Assembly (NCBI RefSeq): GCF_042654365.1
Contig: NZ_JBHSGG010000025.1
Location: forward strand, 23,075-87,074
DNA: 64,000 nt
Source of the DNA: Coralloluteibacterium thermophilum
GTDB taxonomy: Bacteria; Pseudomonadota; Gammaproteobacteria; Xanthomonadales; Xanthomonadaceae
Direction of reading: 5' to 3'
Positions within the stretch are counted from its first letter, which is position 1; each line of letters starts with the position of its first letter. A program made the position numbers and the translations under genes. The notes under the pieces are model-generated. The model was not told the origin of the DNA and did not search any database. It worked only from the letters and a program-made list of their open reading frames with translations. Of the stretch, positions 39,509 through 47,652 are shown one piece after another.

Positions 39509-39510
39509 CC

Positions 39511-40497
39511 GTGGGCGTGGCCCGCGTCCTCGCCCGGCTCCGGGTGGACCGGTTCACCCTGGCGCTGGTCGCGACGGTCGCGCTCGCGTCGCTGCTCCCC
39601 GTGGAGGGGGCGACGGCGCGCGCGGTGGATGCGGCGACCAGCGTCGCCATCGCGGCGCTGTTCTTCCTGCACGGCGCGCGCCTGCCAAGGGAAGCGCTGG
39701 TGGCGGGCCTGCTGCACTGGCGCCTGCACCTGGCCATCGTGGCGGCGACCTTCGTGCTGTTCCCGCTGCTCGGCCTCGCGCTGCGGCCGCTGTCCGGCAC
39801 GCTCATCACGCCGGAGCTCTACGTCGGCGTGCTGTTCCTGTGCGCGCTGCCCTCGACGGTGCAGTCTTCCATCGCCTTCACCTCGATGGCGGGCGGCAAC
39901 GTCGCCGCCGCGGTCTGCGCGGCGTCGGCGTCCAGCCTGCTCGGGGTGGTGCTGACGCCGCTGCTCATGCTGCTCCTGGTGGGTGCGGAGGGCGCGGGCG
40001 GCGATCCGCTCGGCGCCATCGGCAAGATCATGCTGCTGCTCCTGCTGCCCTTCGTCGCCGGCCACCTGCTGCGGCCCTGGCTGCGCGGCTGGATCGAGCG
40101 CAGCGCGGGCGTCCTGCGCTTCACCGACCAGGGCACGATCCTGCTCGTGGTCTACGCCGCCTTCAGCGCGTCGGTGGTGGAGGGCCTGTGGCGGGAGACG
40201 CCGCCGTCGGCGCTGCTGGCGCTGACCCTGGTCGCCTGCCTGCTCCTGGCGGTGGTGATGACGGTGCTGACCTTCGCCGCGCGCCGGCTGGGCTTCGATC
40301 GCGCCGACGAGATCGCCATCGTCTTCTGCGGCTCGAAGAAGAGCCTGGCGACCGGCGCGCCGATGGCCAAGATCCTCTTCGCCGGCGGCGGACTCGGCGC
40401 CATCGTGCTGCCGATCATGCTGTTCCACCAGATCCAGCTGGTGGTCTGCGCCGTGCTCGCACAGCGCTACGCGCGGACGGCGCCGTCCGCGCCCTGA
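39511..40497 (+). CDS. Bile acid:sodium symporter family (SBF-like) transporter
   Basis: Inner-membrane transporter of 328 residues with about nine to ten helices, of the BASS/SBF-like family (YfeH-like). Marker segments: FFLHGARLPREALVAGLLHW, LPSTVQSSIAFTSMAGGNVAAAVCAAS (crossover motif with substrate- and Na-binding residues) and late FCGSKKSLATGAPMAKILF. Substrates are organic anions, not specified by sequence. The start GTG 39511 lies 2 bases after the S9 peptidase stop; a second GTG at 39517 is possible. It converges with ctaB, 12 bases away. Confidence 0.88.
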   Translation: MGVARVLARLRVDRFTLALVATVALASLLPVEGATARAVDAATSVAIAALFFLHGARLPREALVAGLLHWRLHLAIVAATFVLFPLLGLALRPLSGTLITPELYVGVLFLCALPSTVQSSIAFTSMAGGNVAAAVCAASASSLLGVVLTPLLMLLLVGAEGAGGDPLGAIGKIMLLLLLPFVAGHLLRPWLRGWIERSAGVLRFTDQGTILLVVYAAFSASVVEGLWRETPPSALLALTLVACLLLAVVMTVLTFAARRLGFDRADEIAIVFCGSKKSLATGAPMAKILFAGGGLGAIVLPIMLFHQIQLVVCAVLAQRYARTAPSAP

Positions 40498-40509
40498 GGC
40501 GCGGGCGGC

Positions 40510-41448
40510 TCAGCCGACGCGCTGGAACTCCAGCCCCGGCGGCGGCGGCACCGGCATGACCCAGTGGTCGACCAGCAGGAAGGCGAACAGCGCCATCAGG
40601 TAGACCACCGAGTAGTTGAAGGTGCGCATGGCGTAGAACTCGTCCGGCGGGTTCATCAGCCGCACCGCCATCCACAGGAACACCAGGCCCAGCACCAGCG
40701 CCCCGCCGAGGTAGAACAGCCCGCTCATGCCGGTGACGAAGGGCAGCAGGGTCACGATGACCAGCAGCACGGTGTAGAACAGGATCTGCCAGCGCGTGTA
40801 GGTGACGCCGTGGGTGACCGGCAGCATGGGAATCATGGCGCGGGCGTAGTCCTCGCGGCGGAAGATCGCCAGCGCCCAGAAGTGCGGCGGCGTCCACACG
40901 AAGATGATCAGGCACAGCAGCAGGGAGTGCGGATGCACGCCCCAGGGCTCGACCCAGCCGGTCACCGCCGACCAGCCGAGCACGGGCGGCGCCGCGCCGG
41001 CGATGCCGCCGATCACGATGTTCTGCGGCGTCGCGCGCTTGAGCCACACCGTGTAGACGATGGCGTAGCCGATCAGCGAGGCGAAGGTCAGCACCGCGGT
41101 GATGAGGTTCACCTGCCAGACCAGGATCGCCATCGATAGCACCGCCAGGACCACCGCGAAGGCCAGCGCCTGGGCGACGGTCAGCGAGCCGGTCGGCAGC
41201 GGCCGCCAGGAGGTGCGCGCCATCACCGCGTCGATGCGCGCGTCGAGGATCTGGTTGATGGCCGCCGCCGAGGCCGCGGCCAGCCAGATGCCGAGCGTGC
41301 CGAACACCACCGCGCGCCACGGCGGCAGGCCCGGCGTCGCCAGCAGCATGCCCACGATGGCGGTGAACACGATCAGCGCGACCACGCGCGGCTTGGTCAG
41401 TTGCCAGTACTGGCGGGCGGTCGAGGGCACGGGCACGGCTCCGCTCAC
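40510..41448 (-). CDS. ctaB: Heme O synthase (protoheme IX farnesyltransferase)
   Basis: Adds a farnesyl group to heme B, making heme O, the precursor of heme A in the aa3 oxidase. The 312-residue, roughly nine-helix UbiA-type prenyltransferase has the prenyl-diphosphate motif NQILDARIDAVMARTSWRP (N-x2-D-x3-D, about residues 72-90), TKPRVVALIVFTAIVGM at the N-terminus and IFVWTPPHFWALAIFRREDY. The GTG start (41448) overlaps the ctaA stop by GTGA, so the two heme-modifying enzymes are coupled. Also known as cyoE. Confidence 0.95.
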   Translation of the reverse strand: MSGAVPVPSTARQYWQLTKPRVVALIVFTAIVGMLLATPGLPPWRAVVFGTLGIWLAAASAAAINQILDARIDAVMARTSWRPLPTGSLTVAQALAFAVVLAVLSMAILVWQVNLITAVLTFASLIGYAIVYTVWLKRATPQNIVIGGIAGAAPPVLGWSAVTGWVEPWGVHPHSLLLCLIIFVWTPPHFWALAIFRREDYARAMIPMLPVTHGVTYTRWQILFYTVLLVIVTLLPFVTGMSGLFYLGGALVLGLVFLWMAVRLMNPPDEFYAMRTFNYSVVYLMALFAFLLVDHWVMPVPPPPGLEFQRVG

Positions 41449-42569
41449 GAGGGCACGCGCAGGCGCGTGAGCAGGGTGACCAGCACGAACAGCAGCAGCA
41501 CCGCGCCGGCGTTGTGCGCCACGGCCACGGCCAGCGGCAGGCCGAAGTGCACGTTGCTGATGCCCAGCGCGACCTGCGCGATCAGCAGCACGCCGAGGGT
41601 CACGCCCCAGTGGCGCAGGCCGGTGGTGCGCCACAGGCGCAGGGCCACCGCGAGCAGGTGGCCGAAGACCACCACCGCCATCAGCCGGTGGGCCATCTGG
41701 ATCGCCACCCGCGCCTCGCCGTCGAGCACGCCGCCTTCGTAGTCCACGCCGATGCCGCGCCAGAGCACGAAGCCCTCGCGCCAGTCCGCGGCGGGCCACC
41801 ACTGGCCCAGGCAGGTCGGGAAGTCGGTGCCGCAGGCCAGCGCCGCGTAGTTCGCGCTGGTCCAGCCGCCGAGCGCGATCTGCACCACCAGCAGCACCAG
41901 GCCGATGCCCAGCAACCCGCGCAGGCGCGGCGCATCCGAATGCACCAGCGGCGCGTCCGGCGTCGCCCGCCACGCCAGGAAGGCCAGCAGCGAGAACGTG
42001 GCGAGCCCGCCCAGCAGGTGGGCCATGACCACCACGGGCTTCAGCAGCCAGGTGACCGTCCACATGCCGAGCAGGGCCTGGAAGATGATGACCGCCAGCA
42101 GGAGCGTGGCCACCCGCGAGAGATCCTGGTTGCTCCAGCGCCAGGCCGCGAGCAGCAGCAGGACCTCGGCCAGCGCCGCGAGCACGCTCGCGGCGACGTG
42201 CTGCCCCTGCATGTAGAGCGGGATCGCAACGGCGACCATCAGGCTCGCCCCGAGGATGGTGGCGATGCCGAAGCGGCGCCGGCGCGCGGCGAGCAGGGCC
42301 AGTGCGAGCACGCCCACGCCGAGCAGGGCAGCGAGGTGGCGGTGCACCTGCTCGCGCCAGGCCTTGTGCGACTCGACCGGCCGCGCGAAGTTCTGCTCGG
42401 CATGCGCGAAGTGCGCCTCCTGCGTCGGCCAGGTGGCGCGGCCGTAGCAGGTCGGCCAGTCGGGGCAGGACAGGCCTGCGTCCGACAGCCGCACGAAAGC
42501 GCCGAACACGATCACCACGAGGGCGAGCGCCAGCGCGAACCAGGCGATGCGGTGGGTGTGCTTGTACAT
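41445..42569 (-). CDS. ctaA: Heme A synthase (COX15/CtaA)
   Basis: Oxidises the heme O methyl group to the formyl group of heme A. The 374-residue protein has eight predicted helices in two homologous halves. Features: FGAFVRLSDAGLSCPDWPTCYG (signature Cys pair region, about residues 22-43), EQVHRHLAALLGVG (heme-ligand His), LGGWTSANYAALACGTDFPTC in the second half, MAHRLMAVVVFGHLLA and VAHNAGAVLLL. It is the third gene of the SURF1-sco-like-ctaA-ctaB cluster, 36 bases after the Sco-like gene. Confidence 0.95.
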   Translation of the reverse strand: MYKHTHRIAWFALALALVVIVFGAFVRLSDAGLSCPDWPTCYGRATWPTQEAHFAHAEQNFARPVESHKAWREQVHRHLAALLGVGVLALALLAARRRRFGIATILGASLMVAVAIPLYMQGQHVAASVLAALAEVLLLLAAWRWSNQDLSRVATLLLAVIIFQALLGMWTVTWLLKPVVVMAHLLGGLATFSLLAFLAWRATPDAPLVHSDAPRLRGLLGIGLVLLVVQIALGGWTSANYAALACGTDFPTCLGQWWPAADWREGFVLWRGIGVDYEGGVLDGEARVAIQMAHRLMAVVVFGHLLAVALRLWRTTGLRHWGVTLGVLLIAQVALGISNVHFGLPLAVAVAHNAGAVLLLFVLVTLLTRLRVPS

Positions 42570-42605
42570 GGTGCGGTCGATGTCCTTGCCGGCGCCGCGG
42601 CGCCG

Positions 42606-43199
42606 TTACTTCAGCTTGAGCAGGGTCGCCAGGTCGGCGCGCAGGCCGGCGATGTCGAAGCCGGTCGGGTAGTGGAGGACGACGAAGCCGCTCGGGTCGA
42701 TCACGTAGGTCGGCATCGGATCGTCGGCGGCGGCAGGCGGCAGGCGCTCGCGCCAGGCATCGGGCGCCTCGACCTGCACGAAGGCGCGCGCCGGGGCGCC
42801 CGCGGCCGGCAGCGCGCCGGCCCAGAGCACCTCCACCTTGTCGGCGCGGTGGCCCATCAGTTCCCAGACCTTGCCCACGCCCGCGGCCAGGGTCTCGCAT
42901 TCGCCGTCGCAGGGGCCCGGCGGGAGCAGCACCGCGACCCGCCAGACCCGCTCGGCCGGCGCCCAGGGATGGGGTTCGCCGTCGGCACCCTGCGCGGGCG
43001 CGTCGCGGAGGTCCACCGCCGGCTGCAGCAGCGTGCCGTGCGCCTTGCTGCCGCCCGGCTGCCAGCCGGAGAAGCGCAGCAGGCCGGCGACGAGCGCGCC
43101 ACCGAAGAACAGCGCGAACAGGATCAGCATCACGCGGCGCGCGGCGCGGACGTTGCGGCCGTCCGGCGGGGCGGGCGCGACGGGGGGAGTACGGTTCAT
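42606..43199 (-). CDS. Sco-like membrane-anchored thioredoxin-fold protein
   Basis: A 197-residue protein with one N-terminal helix (VMLILFALFFGGALVAGLL, about 23-41) and a periplasmic thioredoxin-like domain. It carries PCDGECETL, a C-x3-C motif like that of Sco/SenC copper chaperones, and late PTYVIDPSGFVVLHYPTG. The usual Sco His copper ligand is not obvious, so it may act on cysteines of CoxB or be a divergent relative. Its ATG overlaps the SURF1 stop (ATGA), and its position within the oxidase assembly cluster supports a role in CuA or assembly chemistry. Confidence 0.8.
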   Translation of the reverse strand: MNRTPPVAPAPPDGRNVRAARRVMLILFALFFGGALVAGLLRFSGWQPGGSKAHGTLLQPAVDLRDAPAQGADGEPHPWAPAERVWRVAVLLPPGPCDGECETLAAGVGKVWELMGHRADKVEVLWAGALPAAGAPARAFVQVEAPDAWRERLPPAAADDPMPTYVIDPSGFVVLHYPTGFDIAGLRADLATLLKLK

Positions 43200-43936
43200 C
43201 GGGAAGCACCTCGACGCAGGCCGAGCACCAGCGCGACGACGAGGGTCGTCGCGGCCAGCGCGAACCACTGCAGCGCGTAGCCGCGGTGGCGTTCGGGGGG
43301 AAGGGTATTCGGCAGGAGCATGAGATCGCGCGTGCCGGTCGCCAGCCCCTCGATTGCACGCTCCGGGTCCGGGCGCAGCACGCGCGGGGCCAGCGGCACG
43401 TCGAGCGCCTCGGACAGGGCGGGCATGTCCATGCGCAGGGCCAGCAGCGCGCCGCCGGGCGCCTGCTCGAAGGGCGCGCCCATGGCGATGCCCGCGGACG
43501 GCGGCGGCGCGAGCAGGCCCTCCAGGTCCAGCGGGCGGTCGGGCGCCGGCACCTCGGGCAGCCGGCTGCGGTCCGGCAGGGCGAACCAGCCCAGGTCCAC
43601 CAGCACGGCGGTGGCGCCGTCCTGCGGCTGGAAGGCCCGGTAGGCGCGGACGCCGCCGACGCCATCGCGGAGCTGGTTGTCCAGCAGCACCGGCGGCCGG
43701 TCGAGGAAGCGCCCGCGCCCGCGGGCCCAGGCGAGATCGCCTCCGGCTTCGCCCGCGGCGGCCGCGAGATCGACCGCGTCCCGTTCGGCCAGCACGCGCT
43801 CGCTCTGCGCCAGCAGGGCCTCCTTCTCCGCGCCCCGGCCGTACTGCCACAGCCCGAGCGTGGCGAAGCCCGCCGTCAGCGCGAGGGCGAACACCCACAA
43901 CGCCAGATGCACGAGCCGCGGGCGTCGCATGGTCAT
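43196..43936 (-). CDS. SURF1 family cytochrome oxidase assembly protein
   Basis: Membrane protein of 246 residues thought to help insert heme a/a3 into subunit I. Two helices flank a periplasmic domain. The N-terminal one carries the family signature FATLGLWQYGRGAEKEALL (about 24-42), the C-terminal one HRGYALQWFALAATTLVV. Central segments LLDNQLRDGVGGVRAY and LVDLGWFALPDR also match. ATG 43936 is chosen; an in-frame ATG at 43930 is possible. It begins the minus-strand assembly cluster, and the DUF2909-like gene starts 54 bases away in the opposite direction. Confidence 0.92.
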   Translation of the reverse strand: MTMRRPRLVHLALWVFALALTAGFATLGLWQYGRGAEKEALLAQSERVLAERDAVDLAAAAGEAGGDLAWARGRGRFLDRPPVLLDNQLRDGVGGVRAYRAFQPQDGATAVLVDLGWFALPDRSRLPEVPAPDRPLDLEGLLAPPPSAGIAMGAPFEQAPGGALLALRMDMPALSEALDVPLAPRVLRPDPERAIEGLATGTRDLMLLPNTLPPERHRGYALQWFALAATTLVVALVLGLRRGASR

Positions 43937-43990
43937 GGCCGCGGGCGCTGGAGGATAATCGCGCTTTCCCACGGTGCGTCGGAGTTGCGC

Positions 43991-44197
43991 ATGAAGACCT
44001 TGCTCATCGTTGCGTTTCTCGCGCTCATCCTGTGGAACCTGGGCGCGGGGCTCTACTACATGCTGGTGGACAAGGGCACCACCACCCGCACCGTGAAGGC
44101 GCTGACCCGCCGCATCGCGCTGTCGATCGCGCTCATCGTCCTGGTCGTGCTGGGCATCGCCACCGGCATCATCGAGCCGCACGGCATCGGCGGCTGA
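43991..44197 (+). CDS. Twin transmembrane (DUF2909-like) small protein
   Basis: A 68-residue protein with two hydrophobic helices (TLLIVAFLALILWNLGAGLYYM and IALSIALIVLVVLGIATGII) joined by a basic loop VDKGTTTRTVKALTRR. This matches the small DUF2909 family, often found facing coxC in gammaproteobacterial oxidase loci; function unknown. GGAG (43981-43984) lies 6 bases before the ATG. It is divergent from SURF1 and convergent with coxC. Confidence 0.88.
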   Translation: MKTLLIVAFLALILWNLGAGLYYMLVDKGTTTRTVKALTRRIALSIALIVLVVLGIATGIIEPHGIGG

Positions 44198-44202
44198 GCC
44201 TG

Positions 44203-44223
44203 CTGCGGGACGCCGTCCCGCAG
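44203..44223. terminator. Perfect hairpin after the DUF2909-like gene
   Basis: CTGCGGGACG-C-CGTCCCGCAG, a 10-bp inverted repeat 5 bases past the stop. No T tract follows on the plus strand, so it is a weak terminator candidate or a 3' stability element. Confidence 0.4.
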
Positions 44224-44229
44224 TACGCG

Positions 44230-44268
44230 AAAACGCGGGCGGGGCAGGTGGTCCTGCCGCGCCCGCGT
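44230..44268 (-). terminator. Terminator of the coxB-ctaD-ctaG-coxC operon
   Basis: Reading the minus strand past the coxC stop: a 16-bp stem with one mismatch (44233-44248 with 44253-44268, tetraloop) followed by TTTT (44230-44233). It lies 13 bases after the coxC stop codon. Confidence 0.7.
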
Positions 44269-44281
44269 CGGATCCTGCGCC

Positions 44282-45157
44282 TTAGACGACGTAGACGAAC
44301 AGGAACAGGCCGAGCCAGACCACGTCGACGAAGTGCCAGTACCAGGCCGTCGCCTCGAACCCGAAGTGGTTGTCCTTGGTGAAGTGGCCCTTGTAGCAGC
44401 GGAACCACATGACGATCAGCATGATCGTGCCCAGCAGCACGTGCAGGCCGTGGAAGCCGGTGAGCATGAAGAAGGTCGAGCCGTAGATGCCGGAACCCAG
44501 GGTGAGGTTCAGGTCGCGGTAGGCGTGGACGTACTCCTCGGCCTGGAAGAACAGGAACACCAGGCCGAGCAGGATCGTCGCGCCGAGGGTGACCAGCAGC
44601 TTGGTCCGCTGACCCGCCTTGAGGGCGTGGTGCGCCATGGTGATGGTCACGCCCGAGGTCAGCAGGATCAGGGTGTTGAGCAGCGGCAGGCCCCAGGCCG
44701 GGATGGTCTGGAACTCGCCACCGATCTGCTCCGGGCCGGCGGTCGGCCAGCCGGCGTCGAAAGCGCTCCACAGCAGCACGTTGGTCACCTCGCCGCTGCC
44801 GGCGCCGCCCAGCCACGGCACGCTCAGCGCGCGGGCGTAGAACAGGGCGCCGAAGAACGCCGCGAAGAACATGATCTCCGAGAAGATGAACCACAGCATG
44901 CCCATGCGGAACGAGACGTCCACCTGCTTGCTGTAGTTGCCGCCCACCGACTCGCGGATGACCGCGGCGAACCAGCCGAAGAACATCACGATCACCAGGG
45001 CCATGCCCGCGGCGAAGGTCAGCGGACCCCAGCTGTAGTCGTTCAGCCAGGCCGCCGCGCCGGCGAGCGCCACCATCACCGCGGCGGACCCGAACAGCGG
45101 CCAGATGCTCTTGGCGGGGACGTAGTAGGCGTTGGGGCCGGTGCTTGCGTGAGCCAT
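44282..45157 (-). CDS. coxC: Cytochrome c oxidase subunit III
   Basis: Seven-helix core subunit of the aa3 oxidase, 291 residues, which stabilises the proton-uptake side of subunit I. Recognised from STGPNAYYVPAKSIWPLFGS at the N-terminus, RMGMLWFIFSEIMFFAAFFGALFYAR-like segment (about 85-110), LLLTSGVTITMAHHALK, FQAEEYVHAYRDL and FHGLHVLLGTIMLIVMWFR, ending WHFVDVVWLGLFLFVYVV. It is last in the minus-strand structural operon, 43 bases after ctaG. A strong hairpin terminator follows. Confidence 0.96.
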   Translation of the reverse strand: MAHASTGPNAYYVPAKSIWPLFGSAAVMVALAGAAAWLNDYSWGPLTFAAGMALVIVMFFGWFAAVIRESVGGNYSKQVDVSFRMGMLWFIFSEIMFFAAFFGALFYARALSVPWLGGAGSGEVTNVLLWSAFDAGWPTAGPEQIGGEFQTIPAWGLPLLNTLILLTSGVTITMAHHALKAGQRTKLLVTLGATILLGLVFLFFQAEEYVHAYRDLNLTLGSGIYGSTFFMLTGFHGLHVLLGTIMLIVMWFRCYKGHFTKDNHFGFEATAWYWHFVDVVWLGLFLFVYVV

Positions 45158-45200
45158 GGTGGAAATCCGGATCGTTGTAACGTTTGAGGGTGGCGTCGCG

Positions 45201-45782
45201 TCAGGGCGCGGCGGGGTGCGGCAGCTCGGCCTGCAGTGCCGCCGTCATCCGCGCCGTGGCCGCATCGTTGGGATAGAAGGTGTAGGACAGCGTGAGCGTG
45301 CTCACGCCCTTCGGCAGCGCCGGGTCGACGATGAAGCGGACCGGCATGTCCTTGGCCTCGCCGGGCGCCAGGAGCTGCTCCGTGAAGCAGAAGCATTCGG
45401 TCTTGTTGAAGAAGGTCGACGAGTCCGACGGCGCCACCGACGGTACCGCGTTGCCCACGATCGGCGCGTTGGACACGTTGCGCGCAACGTAGTGCGTCTC
45501 GTAGATCTGCCCCGGATGCACCTGCATGCGCACCTCGGCCGGCCTGAACTCCCAGGGCAGCCGCGAGTTGACGCTGCCGTCGAACTCCACGGTGACGGTG
45601 CGGCTGACGTCGACCTGCATGCCGGCGATGTGCAGCTCGCCGGCGGGACCCTGCTCGAGCTTGATGCCGAACAGCTTCTCGCAGGCGATCCAGTAGAGCT
45701 TGCTCAGCCCGAAGGTGCCGAAGAAGGCCACCACCGCCACGATGAGGGAGGTCTTGAGGATGGAGCGGGCGCCGGTGCTCAT
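45201..45782 (-). CDS. ctaG: Cytochrome c oxidase assembly protein CtaG/COX11
   Basis: Copper chaperone for the CuB centre of subunit I. The 193-residue protein is anchored by one N-terminal helix (TSLIVAVVAFFGTFGLSKL) and has an immunoglobulin-like periplasmic domain. The copper-binding TECFCFTEQ (C-x-C, about residues 129-137) is followed by LLAPGEAKDMPVRF and LTLSYTFYPND, as in COX11. Its ATG overlaps the stop of a 42-codon ORF upstream (ATGA at 45782-45779). It lies between ctaD and coxC, the standard order. Confidence 0.95.
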   Translation of the reverse strand: MSTGARSILKTSLIVAVVAFFGTFGLSKLYWIACEKLFGIKLEQGPAGELHIAGMQVDVSRTVTVEFDGSVNSRLPWEFRPAEVRMQVHPGQIYETHYVARNVSNAPIVGNAVPSVAPSDSSTFFNKTECFCFTEQLLAPGEAKDMPVRFIVDPALPKGVSTLTLSYTFYPNDAATARMTAALQAELPHPAAP

Positions 45783-45907
45783 GCCAGGAAGGTCCTCAGG
45801 ATCGCCACGAGATAGATCGCCACCGCGACCGCGGCCACCACCAGCACGGTCCGGCGGACGCCGGAGCGGCGGGATGCGGGATCGAACTGGCGCGGGTCGC
45901 GGGTCAT
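45779..45907 (-). CDS. 42-residue membrane microprotein in the oxidase operon
   Basis: A short ORF of 43 codons including stop. It encodes a basic N-terminus (MTRDPRQFDPASRRSGVRR) and one helix (TVLVVAAVAVAIYLVAILRT). Its TGA overlaps the ctaG ATG, and it begins 44 bases after the ctaD stop. Small single-helix proteins occupy this ctaD-ctaG position in related bacteria and may be oxidase accessory subunits, comparable to small subunit IV proteins. Coding is supported by the overlap, the N-in positive charge pattern and the position. The ribosome site is weak. Confidence 0.65.
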   Translation of the reverse strand: MTRDPRQFDPASRRSGVRRTVLVVAAVAVAIYLVAILRTFLA

Positions 45908-45951
45908 GGTCCGGTGGCGGCCGCGCCCTGGGGCACGGCCGGCTGCGTCAC

Positions 45952-47586
45952 TCAGTGCACGTTGCCGTGGGCGAGATCACCGTCGCGGATGACCGGCGGC
46001 TTCTCGAAGGTATGGTGCGGCGCCGGGCTCGGGACCGTCCACTCCAGGCCGCGCGCGCCTTCCCAGGCGACGGCCGGGGCCGGCTTGCCGTACTTGAGCG
46101 AGTGCCAGAGCACCGCGAGCATGATGATCGGCGACAGCAGCATGCCGAAGGCGCCGATGGAGCTCACCAGGTTCCAGTCCGCGAAGGCCACGTTGTAGTC
46201 CGGGATGCGGCGCGGCATGCCGGCCAGGCCCAGGAAGTGCTGCGGGAAGAACAGGATGTTGACGAAGATCACGCTCCACCAGAAGTGGAACTTGCCCCAG
46301 AACTCGCTGTAGTAGCGACCGGTCCACTTCGGCCACCAGTAGTAGGCCGCGGCGATCAGCGAGAACACCGCGCCGGTCACCAGCACGTAGTGGAAGTGCG
46401 CCACCACGAAATAGGTGTCGTGGTACTGGAAGTCGGCCGGGACGATGGCGAGCATCAGGCCCGAGAAACCGCCGATGGTGAACAGGATCACGAAGCCGAT
46501 CGCGAACAGCATCGGCGTCTCGAAACTGATCGAGCCCTTCCACATCGTCGAGACCCAGTTGAACACCTTCACGCCCGTTGGCACGGCGATCAGCATGGTC
46601 GCGTACATGAAGAACAGCTCGCCGCCCAGCGGCAGGCCCACCGTGAACATGTGGTGCGCCCAGACGATGAACGACAGGAAGGCGATCGCGGCGGTCGCGT
46701 AGACCATCGCCTGGTAGCCGAACAGCGGCTTGCGCGAGAAGGTCGGGATGATCTCGGAGACGATGCCGAAGGCAGGCAGGATCAGGATGTAGACCTCGGG
46801 GTGGCCGAAGAACCAGAAGATGTGCTGGTACATCACCGGGTCGCCGCCGCCCGCCGCGTTGAAGAACGACGTGCCGAAGAACTTGTCGGTGAGCAGCATC
46901 GTCACCGCGCCGGCGAGCACCGGCATCACCGCGATCACCAGGAACGCGGTGATCAGCCAGGTCCAGCAGAACAGCGGCATCTTGAGCAGGTCCATGCCCG
47001 GCGCACGCATGTTGAGGATGGTCGCGATCACGTTGATCGCGCCCATGATCGACGAGATGCCGAGGATGTGGATGCCGAAGATGGCGAACGCGACGTTGGC
47101 GCCGCCCTGCAGCGACAGCGGCGGATACAGCGTCCAGCCCGCGGCGGGGGCGCCGCCCGGCAGGAAGAAGGTGATCAGCAGCAGCGCGAAGCCGGCCGGC
47201 AGCAGCCAGAACGACATGTTGTTCATGCGCGGCAGCGCCATGTCGGGCGCGCCGATCTGCAGCGGGATCATCCAGTTGGCCAGGCCGGTGAAGGCCGGCA
47301 TGACGCCGCCGAAGATCATGACCAGCGCGTGCATCGTGGTCATGGAGTTGAAGAACATCGGGTCGACGAACTGCAGACCCGGGTGCGTCAGCTCGGCGCG
47401 GATCACGCCCGACATCGCGCCGCCGATGCAGAACATCACGAAGGAGAAGATCAGGTACAGCGTACCGATGTCCTTGTGATTGGTGCTGAAGAACCAGCGC
47501 TCGACGAAGCCCTGCTTGTGATGGTGGTGCGCGTCGTGCACCTGCGCGGGGACCTGGGCGTTGGGTGCTGCGTGGTCGATGGCCAT
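45952..47586 (-). CDS. ctaD: Cytochrome c oxidase subunit I (aa3 type)
   Basis: Catalytic heme-copper subunit reducing O2 to water while pumping protons. The 544-residue, twelve-helix protein shows STNHKDIGTLYLIF, TMHALVMIFGGVMPAF (heme a His), FWFFGHPEVYILILPAFG (CuB His with the His-Pro-Glu-Val-Tyr crosslink motif), WAHHMFTVG (two CuB His), and VVAHFHYVLVTGAVFS (heme a and a3 His). The N-terminal tail is His-rich (HDAHHHH). The ATG at 47586 is followed by MAIDHAAPNAQV. It follows coxB by 66 bases and precedes the microprotein and ctaG. Confidence 0.98.
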   Translation of the reverse strand: MAIDHAAPNAQVPAQVHDAHHHHKQGFVERWFFSTNHKDIGTLYLIFSFVMFCIGGAMSGVIRAELTHPGLQFVDPMFFNSMTTMHALVMIFGGVMPAFTGLANWMIPLQIGAPDMALPRMNNMSFWLLPAGFALLLITFFLPGGAPAAGWTLYPPLSLQGGANVAFAIFGIHILGISSIMGAINVIATILNMRAPGMDLLKMPLFCWTWLITAFLVIAVMPVLAGAVTMLLTDKFFGTSFFNAAGGGDPVMYQHIFWFFGHPEVYILILPAFGIVSEIIPTFSRKPLFGYQAMVYATAAIAFLSFIVWAHHMFTVGLPLGGELFFMYATMLIAVPTGVKVFNWVSTMWKGSISFETPMLFAIGFVILFTIGGFSGLMLAIVPADFQYHDTYFVVAHFHYVLVTGAVFSLIAAAYYWWPKWTGRYYSEFWGKFHFWWSVIFVNILFFPQHFLGLAGMPRRIPDYNVAFADWNLVSSIGAFGMLLSPIIMLAVLWHSLKYGKPAPAVAWEGARGLEWTVPSPAPHHTFEKPPVIRDGDLAHGNVH

Positions 47587-47652
47587 GATGTTCTTGTCCT
47601 GCGTTGTCTCGCTCGGATCGCGCAGCGCGTGGCGCGGCGCGATGCGTAAGGC

